Source of the DNA: Agitococcus sp. | GTDB taxonomy: Bacteria; Pseudomonadota; Gammaproteobacteria; Pseudomonadales; Moraxellaceae | Assembly: GCA_030646715.1 (NCBI GenBank) | Contig: JAUSLJ010000042.1 | Location: 186,001 to 250,000, forward strand | Direction of reading: 5' to 3' | DNA: 64,000 nt | Shown here: in pieces, positions 36,024-44,610 of the stretch | Position numbering within the stretch: position 1 is the stretch's first letter | Layout of the letters: every line of letters begins with the position of its first letter | The notes under the pieces: generated by a model | What the model was told of the DNA's origin: nothing | What the model saw: the letters and a program-made list of their open reading frames with translations, nothing else | The model's database searches: none | Made by a program: the position numbers and the translations under genes

Positions 36024-37841
36024 ATGCCAACTTACAAGGCTCCTTTGCGCGATATGCGCTTTTTGATGAACGAAGTTTTTGATTTTCCTACACATTACAG
36101 CACTCTGAGTAATGGTGCTGACGCGACACCAGATATGGTCGAAGCCATTTTGACCGAGTGTGCGCGTTTATGTGAGGAAGTATTAGCTCCTATTAATTTA
36201 TCGGGTGACGAAGAAGGCTGTCATTTTGATAATGGCGTAGTCACAACTCCTGCGGGCTTTAAAGACGCTTACGATCAGTTTGTTGCAGGCGGCTGGCAGG
36301 GTTTGTCTCATCCAGCAGAATACGGCGGTCAAGGTTTGCCGATGTCCATGAATCTGCTCAAAGCAGAAATGATGGGCACAGCCAATTGGTCGTTTACTAT
36401 GTACCCTGGCTTAAGCTTGGGTTGCATGAACACGATTATGCAATACGGCTCAGAAGCACAAAAAAATGTGTATATGCCACCATTAGTGGAAGGCACTTGG
36501 TCGGGCACGATGTGTTTAACCGAACCTCAATGTGGTACTGACTTAGGTCAAGTGAAAACGAAAGCTGAGCCGCAAGCCGATGGTTCGTTTAAATTAACAG
36601 GCACAAAGATTTTTATTTCCGCAGGTGAACATGACCTTGCTGACAATATCATTCATATTGTGTTAGCGCGTTTACCTGATGCTCCCAAAGGTACGCGTGG
36701 TATTTCTTTATTTATCGTGCCTAAATTTATGCCAACGGCACAAGGCACAGTAGGCGAGCGTAATGCCGTTAGCTGTGGCTCAATTGAACATAAAATGGGC
36801 ATTAAGGCTTCTGCAACTTGCGTGATCAATTTTGATGATGCGACTGGCTATTTGATTGGTGAGCCTAATAAAGGCTTAGAAGCGATGTTCACCTTTATGA
36901 ACACAGCACGTATTGGTACAGCCGTTCAGGGTGTAGCTCATGCCGAGTTGTCGTATCAAGGCGCATTGGCTTATGCCAAAGATCGTCGTTCGATGCGCGC
37001 CTTGTCAGGTAAAAAAGAGCCTGAAAAAGTCGCCGATGCCTTGATTTATCATGCTGACGTGCGCCGTATGTTATTGACGCAAAAAGCGATTGCCGAAGGC
37101 GGCCGTGCGATGATTTATTTTGCCGCGCAATATGCTGACCACATGACCAACGGCATCATCGAAAACGACAAGCAAAAATACGAACATTGGGATGATAAAT
37201 TAGGTTTCTTCACGCCAATTCTCAAAGGCTTTTTAACCGAATTAGGTTTAGAAGCGGCCAACATTGGTATGCAAGTGTTTGGTGGTCATGGTTATATTAA
37301 AGAACATGGCATGGAGCAAATCGCCCGTGATGCCCGTATCGCTACCTTGTATGAAGGCACAACGGGGATTCAAGCACTCGATTTGCTAGGTCGTAAAGTG
37401 TTATTGCAAAGCAAAGGCAAAGCCGTTCGTGATTTTACGGCGGAAATCTTGAAGTTCTGTGGTCGCCATGCCCGTGATAAAAAAATGCGCCGTTATGTTT
37501 GGGATTTAACTAAAGTATCCGCACAATGGAATTATCTCACCACGCGCATTATGCTCACTGCCCGTAAAGACCGTGATATTGTCAGTTCCGCCTGTAATGA
37601 CTTTTTGATGTACTCGGGTTATGTGACCATGGGTTATTTCTGGGCATTACAAGCAGCAGTGGCGCAAGATAAGTTAGACAATGGTGGCGCAGAGCAACCT
37701 GAATTTTATCAAGCGAAACTACAAACGGCAGAGTTTTACTTTGAGCGTTTGTTACCGCGTGCTTCTGCTCATGCAGGTAGTATGTTGTCGCCATCAAAAT
37801 CGTTAATGCAAATGGAAAACGACCATTTTGTTTTTAATTGA
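36024..37841 (+). CDS. Long acyl-CoA dehydrogenase (DmdC/FadE-like, about 600 residues)
   Basis: This 605-residue enzyme has an extra C-terminal domain, as in the 3-methylmercaptopropionyl-CoA dehydrogenase (DmdC) group and many FadE-like medium- to long-chain enzymes. It shows the N-terminal 'YKAPLRDMRFLMNEVF', 'GTMCLTEPQCGTDLGQVKTK' (FAD), 'NDKQKYEHWDDKLGFFTPIL', 'MQVFGGHGYIKEHGMEQ' and 'ATLYEGTTGIQALDLLGRKV' with the catalytic Glu. The ATG at 36024 has GAGGTG upstream. It is divergent from the methyltransferase-dehydrogenase-START array and points to active fatty-acid or acyl-CoA metabolism. Confidence 0.94.
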   Translation: MPTYKAPLRDMRFLMNEVFDFPTHYSTLSNGADATPDMVEAILTECARLCEEVLAPINLSGDEEGCHFDNGVVTTPAGFKDAYDQFVAGGWQGLSHPAEYGGQGLPMSMNLLKAEMMGTANWSFTMYPGLSLGCMNTIMQYGSEAQKNVYMPPLVEGTWSGTMCLTEPQCGTDLGQVKTKAEPQADGSFKLTGTKIFISAGEHDLADNIIHIVLARLPDAPKGTRGISLFIVPKFMPTAQGTVGERNAVSCGSIEHKMGIKASATCVINFDDATGYLIGEPNKGLEAMFTFMNTARIGTAVQGVAHAELSYQGALAYAKDRRSMRALSGKKEPEKVADALIYHADVRRMLLTQKAIAEGGRAMIYFAAQYADHMTNGIIENDKQKYEHWDDKLGFFTPILKGFLTELGLEAANIGMQVFGGHGYIKEHGMEQIARDARIATLYEGTTGIQALDLLGRKVLLQSKGKAVRDFTAEILKFCGRHARDKKMRRYVWDLTKVSAQWNYLTTRIMLTARKDRDIVSSACNDFLMYSGYVTMGYFWALQAAVAQDKLDNGGAEQPEFYQAKLQTAEFYFERLLPRASAHAGSMLSPSKSLMQMENDHFVFN

Positions 37842-37930
37842 TGAATATTGAGTTTCGTCGGGTAGGCAAAACAACGGAGATAGATTATCTTCGAGCGTGT
37901 TTACCCGATGAAATGACTGTTAATTTTTGA
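37841..37930 (+). CDS. Possible 29-residue ORF coupled to the dehydrogenase
   Basis: The ATG overlaps the preceding stop (TGATG), and the frame runs 29 codons ('MNIEFRRVGKTTEIDYL' and 'CLPDEMTVNF') to a TGA eight bases before the next ATG. It fills nearly the whole gap to the Rieske gene, so it could be a coupled micropeptide or just a leader. No domain is recognised. Confidence 0.3.
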   Translation: MNIEFRRVGKTTEIDYLRACLPDEMTVNF

Positions 37931-37938
37931 GGCTTATT

Positions 37939-38310
37939 ATGTCTGAACAATCCATTGCTGCATCCGCTGCGATTCTTGAAGGTCAATTGTTTAGTAGCAA
38001 AATTGATGGCGATGCCATTATTGTCACCCGTATCAATAATGCACTCAAAGCCTATTCTGCGAAATGTCCCCACATGGGACTACCTTTGTCTTCGGGTAAA
38101 GTAGCGAATGGCACATTGACGTGTAAGTTTCATGGTGCTGAGTTTGATTTAGCGACAGGTAACAACATTAAGTGGGTTGATTCTTTTGTCGGCATTCCAA
38201 TGCCTAAATTCACCCACAATATGCTGGCAATGGGCAAGAAGCCTTGCGGTTTAAAGCATTACCATGTCAGCGAGCGTGATGGACAGGTCTATGTAAGCGT
38301 TCAAGCGTAA
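37939..38310 (+). CDS. Rieske [2Fe-2S] ferredoxin-like protein
   Basis: This 123-residue soluble protein has the Rieske cluster motifs 'CPHMGLPL' and 'CKFHGAEFDLATG' (about residues 43-70), which provide two Cys and two His ligands. There is no signal or membrane anchor, so it is a cytoplasmic ferredoxin-type Rieske protein of the kind that serves oxygenases or assimilatory reductases; no partner enzyme is adjacent. It follows the long acyl-CoA dehydrogenase by 97 bases and may be cotranscribed with it. The ATG at 37939 has TGAGG upstream. Confidence 0.92.
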   Translation: MSEQSIAASAAILEGQLFSSKIDGDAIIVTRINNALKAYSAKCPHMGLPLSSGKVANGTLTCKFHGAEFDLATGNNIKWVDSFVGIPMPKFTHNMLAMGKKPCGLKHYHVSERDGQVYVSVQA

Positions 38311-38349
38311 ATGAGATGGGCGTGAAGGAAGGTTGTTTGACCTAACATT

Positions 38350-38378
38350 AAAGAAGGGAGCATTTAGCTCCCTTCTTT
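38350..38378. terminator. Bidirectional intrinsic terminator
   Basis: An 11-bp perfect stem (38350-38360 with 38368-38378) lies between the convergent Rieske and engB genes. Its flanking A/T runs allow both directions. Confidence 0.85.
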
Positions 38379-38382
38379 ATTT

Positions 38383-39063
38383 TTAAGAGCCAAGTAGCTC
38401 GGGCGGAATGATAATGTCTGTTGCCGTTATTAGCTCTACAGGCGCAGGCGGATAATTTAACCACTCGCCCAATACCACAGCCGCATCTTCCAAGCCTTGT
38501 TTATTTAACGAGGAAAATAATTGGATAGATGCCACCAATTTTTTGGCTAAAAGCTGTTTTTTAACGTCTTGTAAGGTCAACATCGAAGGCCCGCGATTCA
38601 GCTTGTCGCATTTAGTGAGCAAAATATGGACGCGTAAGCCGCGTTCTTGTGCCCAATTCAACATCATTTCATCGTATTTTTGCAAAGGATGACGAATATC
38701 CATTAGCAAAATTAAGCCTTGAAGACTTTCACGCTTAATTAAATAGTTTTCTAATTCCTTTTGCCATGCCAATTTAATCGCCATTGGTACAGCCGCATAA
38801 CCATAACCAGGTAAATCGACTAAACGTCGCTCTTCATCTAAACTAAAATAGTTGAGTAATTGTGTGCGTCCCGGTGTTTTAGAGGCACGCGCCAGCTGGC
38901 GTTGACGGGTGAGTGCATTAATGGCACTGGATTTTCCTGCATTAGAGCGACCTGCAAATGCAACCTCATAGCCAATATTGGGTGGACAAGCCGACAAACG
39001 CGGGGCGCTGGTCATAAATTTGGCTTTCTCAAGTAACGTAAGTACGGGATTTTGTTCGCTCAT
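38383..39063 (-). CDS. engB: Ribosome-biogenesis GTPase EngB (YsxC/YihA)
   Basis: EngB is an essential GTPase of 50S subunit assembly. The 226 residues show the P-loop 'GRSNAGKSSAINAL' (about 40), G2/G3 'PGRTQLLNYF' and 'DLPGYGYA', and G4 'LLTKCDKL'. The ATG at 39063 is preferred over a TTG at 39069. It is divergent from the cytochrome c5 gene by about 100 bases, an arrangement also found in Pseudomonas. The C-terminal 40 residues are Pro/Ile-rich and somewhat longer than in E. coli. Confidence 0.96.
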   Translation of the reverse strand: MSEQNPVLTLLEKAKFMTSAPRLSACPPNIGYEVAFAGRSNAGKSSAINALTRQRQLARASKTPGRTQLLNYFSLDEERRLVDLPGYGYAAVPMAIKLAWQKELENYLIKRESLQGLILLMDIRHPLQKYDEMMLNWAQERGLRVHILLTKCDKLNRGPSMLTLQDVKKQLLAKKLVASIQLFSSLNKQGLEDAAVVLGEWLNYPPAPVELITATDIIIPPELLGS

Positions 39064-39167
39064 GTTCAATCAACGGGGGCAAAAAAGACGGATATTGTAT
39101 AAGGGTATTACAGTTAGTAACAGTTAGCGATATAATCGCGCAACGGTTTGAACCGTGGGAGAGAATT

Positions 39168-39461
39168 ATGAAGAAGTTAGCGATGATTGTCGCCTTCTTT
39201 AGTGTCATTATTAGCAGCCAAGTAAATGCTGCTGACATTGAAGCTAAGTACGGCAAAGCGTGTGCAACTTGTCATGGTGCAGGTGTTCTAGGTGCGCCAA
39301 AAAAAGGCGACGCCGCTGTTTGGCAACCACGCTTAAAACAAGGCGCGGATGTTTTACTGTCCCACGTCAAAAATGGCTATAAAAATATGCCAGCCAAAGG
39401 TTTGTGTAACGATTGTAGTGATGCTGACTATATCGCCCTGATTAACTATATGTCTCAATAA
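39168..39461 (+). CDS. Cytochrome c5-family monohaem protein
   Basis: This 97-residue exported protein (signal ending 'SQVNAA') has one haem site 'CATCH' (residues 33-37). The distal Met lies in 'YKNMPAKGLCNDCSD', whose extra CxxC pair is the typical c5 disulfide. The protein acts in the periplasm as an electron carrier toward terminal oxidases. It is followed 17 bases later by a c4-type cytochrome, probably as one operon. Confidence 0.93.
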   Translation: MKKLAMIVAFFSVIISSQVNAADIEAKYGKACATCHGAGVLGAPKKGDAAVWQPRLKQGADVLLSHVKNGYKNMPAKGLCNDCSDADYIALINYMSQ

Positions 39462-39477
39462 GCTATTGGAAGCTGTT

Positions 39478-40131
39478 ATGAAGAAGTCTTTTGCTGCGTT
39501 GGTTGCTGTGTTGTCAATGTCTTCGGTAAGTGCAGGTGTGGTCATGCCTAAAGGGGATGCTACTGCGGGTCAGGCGATGTCTGCTCAATGTGCCGCCTGT
39601 CATGGTGCTGATGGTAATAGTGCTGCGCCTACATTTCCACGTTTAGCAGGTCAAAGTGCGAAGTATATTTACAAGCAACTGCAAGACTTTAAAGCGGGTC
39701 GCCGCAACAATGCCTTGATGATGCCAATGGTTGCTGATAAAACAGATCAGCAAATGGCAGACCTTGCGAGTTATTTTTCGCAGCAAAAGTCCGCTGTGAA
39801 CCTCGCTGATCCTGCTTTAATTGCTAAAGGTGAAAAATTATATCGTGGTGGTAATCCTGCAACGGGCGTTGCGCCTTGTGCTGGTTGTCATGGTCCCGCA
39901 GGTAAAGGTAATAACTTGGCTGCCTTCCCTAAATTGGGTGGTCAACATGCTGATTATATCAAAGTGCAATTAACGGCTTTTCGTGCCGCAGGCCGCGATG
40001 ACAATACCGACCAAAAGCGCATGAATGACTCTGCCAAAGCGGGTGAGTTGGGTATTATGCAAATGGTTGCGGCTAAACTTTCGGATAAAGAAATAGATGC
40101 CTTAGCCAACTACGTGTCTGGTTTGCATTAA
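39478..40131 (+). CDS. Cytochrome c4-like dihaem protein
   Basis: This 217-residue periplasmic protein has a signal ending 'SSVSAG' and two haem sites: 'CAACHGADG' (about 37) and 'CAGCHGPAG' (about 138). The axial Met residues are expected from 'NALMMPMVAD' and 'GIMQMVAAKL'. Cytochrome c4 consists of two fused class I domains and donates electrons to cbb3 or other oxidases. The ATG at 39478 has GGAAG upstream. The c5-c4-dsbA order matches Pseudomonas. A terminator follows. Confidence 0.94.
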   Translation: MKKSFAALVAVLSMSSVSAGVVMPKGDATAGQAMSAQCAACHGADGNSAAPTFPRLAGQSAKYIYKQLQDFKAGRRNNALMMPMVADKTDQQMADLASYFSQQKSAVNLADPALIAKGEKLYRGGNPATGVAPCAGCHGPAGKGNNLAAFPKLGGQHADYIKVQLTAFRAAGRDDNTDQKRMNDSAKAGELGIMQMVAAKLSDKEIDALANYVSGLH

Positions 40132-40160
40132 TCAAGCTGCATTGTGAACGCTCTAAAATA

Positions 40161-40190
40161 AAAAATGCCCTGATTGTCAGGGCATTTTTT
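40161..40190 (+). terminator. Intrinsic terminator after cytochrome c4
   Basis: A perfect 13-bp stem (40161-40173 with 40177-40189, loop TTG) is followed by T residues. It separates the cytochrome operon from dsbA. Confidence 0.88.
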
Positions 40191-40291
40191 TGCAGACTTA
40201 CAACAAAAAAAGCACAGTGATACTGTAATGATAGCCAAGTTTTTCGGCTATTCTCGGTCAAATGATGCGCATTGAGAACTTCGAGGATTTT

Positions 40292-40912
40292 ATGTTTAAA
40301 AAAATAGCTGCGGTGACGTTGATGGCGATGATGCCAATTTTAACTTTTGCTGCTGATTTTGTTGCAGGTAAAGATTACAAAGTATTAACGACGGCAGGCC
40401 AAGTCGAAAAAGCGGGCATGATTGAAGTGCGCGAGTTTTTTTGGTACGGCTGCCCTCATTGTTTTCGTTTAGACCCCTATATTGAGTTATGGCGCAAAAC
40501 AAAACCGCAAGATGTTAATTTTGTCCGTACACCTGCGGCATTAAATCCTGTGTGGGAAGGGAGTGCACGCGGTTATTACGCAGTAGAAATGTTGGGCTTA
40601 GTCGAAAAAACACACGTTCCCCTATTTAATGCCATTCATGAAAGACAAGCACCTATTTTTGATGAAGCAAAGTTGGCAGCGTTTTATCAAGGTTATGGTG
40701 TTGATGCTGCTAAGTTTCATGGTTTATTTAACTCCTTCGCTATTACAGGCAAGGTTTCTCAAGCAAAAGCATTAGCCCAAAAATATCAGCTTGAAGGTGT
40801 GCCCGCCGTTGTGGTTAATGGTAAATATGTGGTGTCGGGAGAAAATCAAAAAGTGATTGATGTTACTAACTTCTTGATTGCTAAAGAGCGTGGTGCCGTT
40901 AAAAAGAAATAA
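40292..40912 (+). CDS. dsbA: Thiol:disulfide interchange protein DsbA
   Basis: DsbA puts disulfides into periplasmic proteins. The 206-residue protein has a signal ending 'LTFAAD', the active site 'FFWYGCPHCFRLDP' (CPHC, as in E. coli) and the cis-Pro loop 'LEGVPAVVVNGKYV'. The ATG at 40292 has GAGGA upstream; the longer frame to 40262 is rejected. It is transcribed alone between two terminators. No dsbB is present in the window. Confidence 0.96.
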   Translation: MFKKIAAVTLMAMMPILTFAADFVAGKDYKVLTTAGQVEKAGMIEVREFFWYGCPHCFRLDPYIELWRKTKPQDVNFVRTPAALNPVWEGSARGYYAVEMLGLVEKTHVPLFNAIHERQAPIFDEAKLAAFYQGYGVDAAKFHGLFNSFAITGKVSQAKALAQKYQLEGVPAVVVNGKYVVSGENQKVIDVTNFLIAKERGAVKKK

Positions 40913-40930
40913 CTCACGGTTGCGATAACG

Positions 40931-40967
40931 AAAAACCCACGTTGGTATTAGCCAAATGTGGGTTTTT
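40931..40967. terminator. Intrinsic terminator between dsbA and the SDR gene
   Basis: A stem AAAAACCCAC with GTGGGTTTTT (40931-40940 with 40958-40967) serves the convergent dsbA and SDR genes. Confidence 0.85.
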
Positions 40968-40992
40968 ATCATTAACGCCAGAGTAATTGAGT

Positions 40993-41766
40993 TTAACGCC
41001 CCATCATTTTTCCTACTGCCCAAGTCATGGTTTTTCTCGGAATCAGCCGATTAATAACGGGTAGAGGCTTATTAAATAGCCCTGTAACCACCACAACCTT
41101 CCCGTTATTTAAGGCTTTATAGGCTTCATCGGCGACCATTTCTGGACTTTCCGAAATTTTATCCACTAAGCTGCCTTTGGTATTCGCTACTTCATGGAAG
41201 CCAGTATCCGTAGAGCCTGGGCAAACAGCCGTGACTAAAATACCTCTATCGGTAACTTCTGCCGCCAATGCTTCGGTAAACGATAAAACATAAGCTTTAG
41301 TGGCGGCGTAAACAGCAAAATAAGGGCAGGCTTGAAAAGCGGCGACCGAAGCAATATTCATAATTCGACCATGACGACGCTCCAACATCGCTGGCAAGGC
41401 CATATGTGTCAATTCGGTGAGAGCAACCATATTCAATTGCATCATCGCTGACGTTTTTGCGCCATCAGACTTAGCAAATGGTGCGCTAATACCAAAACCT
41501 GCATTATTGACCAAAGTATCAACGGTTAAATTGAGATTGGCGATACTGTTCATTAAATTTGCTGCTGCGCCAATTTCTTGTAAATCTTGGGTGATAACAT
41601 GAACTTTAATGCCGTGTTTAGAATTTAACTCTTTGGCTAAGGCATCTAGGCGTTCTTTACGGCGTGCTACTAACACTAAAGTTTGTTGTTCGGGGGCAAA
41701 TAAATGCGCTAATGCTTCGCCAATGCCACTGGAAGCCCCTGTAATCACTGTCGCTAATGTTGTCAT
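40993..41766 (-). CDS. Short-chain dehydrogenase/reductase
   Basis: This 257-residue classical SDR has the NAD(P)-binding 'TGASSGIGEALAHLF' (about 9), 'ARRKERL' (the Arg pair suggests NADP), 'NNAGFGISAPF' and the catalytic 'YFAVYAATKAYVLSF' (Tyr and Lys, about 150), with Ser in 'MNIASVAAF'. The C-terminal 'PLPVINRLIPRKTMTWAVGK' resembles the YqjQ/DltE-like SDRs. The substrate is unknown. Confidence 0.88.
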   Translation of the reverse strand: MTTLATVITGASSGIGEALAHLFAPEQQTLVLVARRKERLDALAKELNSKHGIKVHVITQDLQEIGAAANLMNSIANLNLTVDTLVNNAGFGISAPFAKSDGAKTSAMMQLNMVALTELTHMALPAMLERRHGRIMNIASVAAFQACPYFAVYAATKAYVLSFTEALAAEVTDRGILVTAVCPGSTDTGFHEVANTKGSLVDKISESPEMVADEAYKALNNGKVVVVTGLFNKPLPVINRLIPRKTMTWAVGKMMGR

Positions 41767-41973
41767 CTTTGTTTCTCTGTTCGTGTTTAATGTTATTTAC
41801 CGCATTACGCGCGCAAAAATGGCTTTTATGGTTGTGTCGTTGCTAAGATGCTCCTGAAGGTAAAGCACTGCCACGCCATTCGTCAATGTTCGTGGTGAAG
41901 TTATCTATTACTAACGCTGTCCTACGAAAAAATACTTGCCTTCTGTGATAACGCCCCCAATACTCAAACCATT

Positions 41974-42543
41974 ATGACATTACCTACTAGCAACTTTACT
42001 CATCACTGTCTTATTGCCATGCCCGACATGGAAGACAGCCGTTTTTCTGAATCCGTCACCTATATCGTCAAGCACGATCAAGAGGGTGCAGTAGGGCTCG
42101 TCGTTAATAAACCTTTAGAGTTAACCCTAGATCAATTGCTCTCAGAAGTCGGCTTGCCATTATTAAAACCACTGATTGACCCAGAAACCCCTGTGCTATT
42201 TGGTGGGCCTGTCAGCTCCGAAGCAGGTTTTGTTTTACACCGTGATAAAGGCTTATGGAACTCCAGCTTGGAGGTTGAGGGTGGCTTATGTGTCACTAGC
42301 TCACGGGATATTCTCGATGCTATTTCGCAAGGCAAAGGGCCTAAAGAGTTTTTAGTAGTTTTAGGTTATGCAGGCTGGGCGGCTGGCCAGTTAGAAAAAG
42401 AAATGGCGGAAAACTCATGGTTAACCTGTCCTGCAGATGAGCGTTTATTGTTTGAAATGCCTTATGAGCAACGCTGGCAGGCCGCTGCCGAAAAAATTGG
42501 TGTTAATTTGAATTTGCTCTCGGGTCAAATTGGTCATGCTTGA
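41974..42543 (+). CDS. yqgE: YqgE/AlgH family protein
   Basis: This 189-residue protein (UPF0301) begins 'MTLPTSNFTHHCLIAMPDME' and shows 'VTYIVKHDQEGAVGLVVNKP' and 'LFGGPVSSEAGFVLH', all diagnostic. Its role is unclear; AlgH was once linked to alginate control in Pseudomonas. It overlaps ruvX by eight bases, the normal arrangement in gammaproteobacteria. Confidence 0.95.
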   Translation: MTLPTSNFTHHCLIAMPDMEDSRFSESVTYIVKHDQEGAVGLVVNKPLELTLDQLLSEVGLPLLKPLIDPETPVLFGGPVSSEAGFVLHRDKGLWNSSLEVEGGLCVTSSRDILDAISQGKGPKEFLVVLGYAGWAAGQLEKEMAENSWLTCPADERLLFEMPYEQRWQAAAEKIGVNLNLLSGQIGHA

Positions 42544-42976
42544 ACGTATTCACAGCGTTTTAGGTTTTGATTATGGTTTAAAGCGTATTGGTGTAGCGAC
42601 AGGTCAACGTATTACCGCAACGGCAGCACCATTAAATCCTTTGGCGGCTCGAGATGGTGTTCCTGATTGGGCGCATGTGGAAACGGTGATTAAAGAATGG
42701 CAGCCTCATGCTTTATTAGTCGGTTTGCCGTTAAATATGGACGATAGCGAATCAGAAATATCACGTTTAGCACGCAAGTTTGCTCGTCGTTTAGAGGGGC
42801 GTTTTGCTTTACCTGTTTTTATGGTGGATGAACGTTTAACCAGCCGATCGGCGCGTGAGTTGTTAGCAGATATAGGCGAGCGGCGCAAAGGTAAACTACC
42901 GTCTTTAGATTCTACCGCTGCGGTTTTGATGGTTGAAGGGTGGTTATCTGCGCCATCTCTTGAGCATAAACCGTAA
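42536..42976 (+). CDS. ruvX: RuvX/YqgF-type pre-16S rRNA nuclease
   Basis: This 146-residue RNase H-fold nuclease matures the 16S rRNA 5' end in E. coli; it was first predicted to be a Holliday-junction resolvase. Acidic and basic active-site segments are seen in 'LGFDYGLKRIGVATG', 'LLVGLPLNMDD', 'VDERLTSRSARELL' and 'KLPSLDSTAAVLM'. The ATG at 42536 lies inside the end of yqgE. Confidence 0.94.
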   Translation: MLERIHSVLGFDYGLKRIGVATGQRITATAAPLNPLAARDGVPDWAHVETVIKEWQPHALLVGLPLNMDDSESEISRLARKFARRLEGRFALPVFMVDERLTSRSARELLADIGERRKGKLPSLDSTAAVLMVEGWLSAPSLEHKP

Positions 42977-43012
42977 CACACGCTTATTTATAATCTACTT
43001 TTGAGGCAGATC

Positions 43013-43675
43013 ATGGCTTCCGCAGTACGCCAACAAGACGAACTCATTAGCGAAGAGGCATACTTTGAGCTAGAAAAACAAACAGATACTCGTCATGAGT
43101 TTATTGATGGCTATGTCTATGCGATGGTTGGTGGGAGTTTTAACCACGGAACATTGATTGGCACGATTGCTCGTGAAATTGGCAATCACCTGAAAGGCAA
43201 GCCCTGTCGTGTTTTTGCAGAAGGCATTAAAGTCAAAATTCCTGCGCTTTACAGGGGAGAGTCACGCTACTTCTATCCCGATGTTGTAGTAGATTGCACT
43301 ATTGAAAAAGCTGACGGCAATATGCTCACCACGCCTGTTATTGTTGTTGAGGTGTTATCTGCATCTACGCACAAATACGATGAAACGATTAAGTTTCAAG
43401 TCTATTCCACCATCCCAACTTTGCAAGAATATGTCTTGATTGAACAGGATATGGCTAGAATTGAAGTTCAGCGGCGGCGCAACTACTGGGCTATTGAAAA
43501 GTATTTCCTCGGTGACACCATCACCTTTGAGTCTATTGATTTGACACTGACGGTTGAAGAAATTTATGACCGTGTACATAACGAAGAAATGACGGAATGG
43601 CTGGAGCAAAAAGCGCGTGATGCAGCGAAGGCCGAAGCGGAGAAATTAGCAATGGTGCTTTCTGGTAGTAAGTAA
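43013..43675 (+). CDS. Uma2-family putative endonuclease
   Basis: This 220-residue PD-(D/E)XK-fold protein (DUF820) has 'YFELEKQTDTRHEFIDGYVY', 'FYPDVVVDC' (catalytic Asp), 'VIVVEVLSASTHKYDE' (Glu) and 'YSTIPTLQEYVLIEQD'. Such proteins are abundant in cyanobacteria and filamentous sulfur bacteria and are of unproven function. The C-terminus adds a charged helix 'EQKARDAAKAEAEKL'. The ATG at 43013 has GAGG upstream. It looks like an accessory gene inserted between ruvX and yhbY. Confidence 0.88.
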   Translation: MASAVRQQDELISEEAYFELEKQTDTRHEFIDGYVYAMVGGSFNHGTLIGTIAREIGNHLKGKPCRVFAEGIKVKIPALYRGESRYFYPDVVVDCTIEKADGNMLTTPVIVVEVLSASTHKYDETIKFQVYSTIPTLQEYVLIEQDMARIEVQRRRNYWAIEKYFLGDTITFESIDLTLTVEEIYDRVHNEEMTEWLEQKARDAAKAEAEKLAMVLSGSK

Positions 43676-43687
43676 TCTTCTGAATGG

Positions 43688-43712
43688 AAAAACCGCGCAT
43701 TGCACGGTTTTT
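43688..43712 (+). terminator. Intrinsic terminator after the Uma2 gene
   Basis: AAAAACCG with CGGTTTTT (43688-43695 with 43705-43712) forms a stem ending in a T-run, between convergent genes. Confidence 0.75.
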
Positions 43713-43737
43713 CTTGTTTAATGGCTAGGGATTATCT

Positions 43738-44112
43738 TTACTGACATCTAAACTCTAAAGTCGTCTTATAGTCTTTATCGGTTGCTGTCGTGCCGTAGTT
43801 TTTGCCCGTCATGGACTTTAAAATCCCGCTCACCATCGTGACGGTTTTATTGACATCTTCTCCCACCGTGCCTTGATACTTGCTCTCCATTTTTGTTACC
43901 ACAGGCATCTTCTTAAACATGCTACAACTTTGATTGGCATTAAAAGTCGCCGATTTTTCACTGTCATCTTGTACCAGACCGTAGCCAGAAGTTTGGTATA
44001 GGCCGCCTTCTTTCATCAAGGTGTGGCTAGGCAACGTCGTTGGTACAGTGGTGGTTGAGCTGGCACAAGCCGTTAGCAAGGTAGCAATCACAGGCAGCAG
44101 AAAATATTTCAT
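43738..44112 (-). CDS. Small hypothetical lipoprotein
   Basis: This 124-residue protein has a lipoprotein signal (lipobox 'LLTAC') and a Thr/Ser-rich linker. Two Cys remain in the mature part ('NQSCSMF' and 'EFRC'), probably forming a disulfide. The family was not recognised. It starts 13 bases after yhbY and is likely cotranscribed with it. The ATG at 44112 gives the lipobox; longer starts do not. Confidence 0.7.
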   Translation of the reverse strand: MKYFLLPVIATLLTACASSTTTVPTTLPSHTLMKEGGLYQTSGYGLVQDDSEKSATFNANQSCSMFKKMPVVTKMESKYQGTVGEDVNKTVTMVSGILKSMTGKNYGTTATDKDYKTTLEFRCQ

Positions 44113-44125
44113 CCATAACCTCAAG

Positions 44126-44443
44126 TTAAATCGACGCATTGGCGCGTAAAATATTTGACAGTTTAGCATTAGGTTTTTTTGCGGCACGATATAACAACAC
44201 AATTTTACCAATGATTTGCACAGCCTGACTTTTAGTCGTTGCCACCATCATTTCAATTGCTTCTCGACGCGCTTCTCGGTCTTCACCGCCAATCCGTACT
44301 TTAATTAATTCATGATCTTCAAGGGCGCGATCAATTTCGGCCAAGACGGTTTCGGAGAGTCCTTGATTGCCTAATAACACCACAGGATTTAATTGGTGAC
44401 CAATTTGACGGAAGCGTTTTTTTTCAGCAATGGATAAAGCCAT
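44126..44443 (-). CDS. yhbY: Ribosome assembly RNA-binding protein YhbY
   Basis: This 105-residue CRS1/YhbY-domain protein of KH-like fold binds pre-50S particles. Motifs seen are 'KRFRQIGHQLNPVVLLGNQG' with the GxxG-type loop, 'LEDHELIKVRIGGEDREARR' and 'GKIVLLYRAA'. It is divergent from rlmE, as in E. coli. Confidence 0.95.
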   Translation of the reverse strand: MALSIAEKKRFRQIGHQLNPVVLLGNQGLSETVLAEIDRALEDHELIKVRIGGEDREARREAIEMMVATTKSQAVQIIGKIVLLYRAAKKPNAKLSNILRANASI

Positions 44444-44553
44444 GAGACACGAGCCTAAAATGTGAGTAGAAATAACAGAACTTGCGCAATTATCACCTTT
44501 CGCTGCATAAATTAAGTCAGCAAAATGGGTTATTTGTTATCTTAACTGACAAA

Positions 44554-44567
44554 ATAACCGCGTAAGT
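44554..44567 (+). repeat. ATAACCGCGTAAGT motif in the yhbY-rlmE intergenic region
   Basis: This 14-base string is identical to one end of the MITE-like element at 5158-5250 (reverse complement). No second end is visible, so it is either a truncated copy or chance. It lies in the promoter region of rlmE-ftsH. Confidence 0.35.
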
Positions 44568-44610
44568 CTATAGAATAGCCATTTTAACGCAACTTTAGGT
44601 TAAGCGCATT

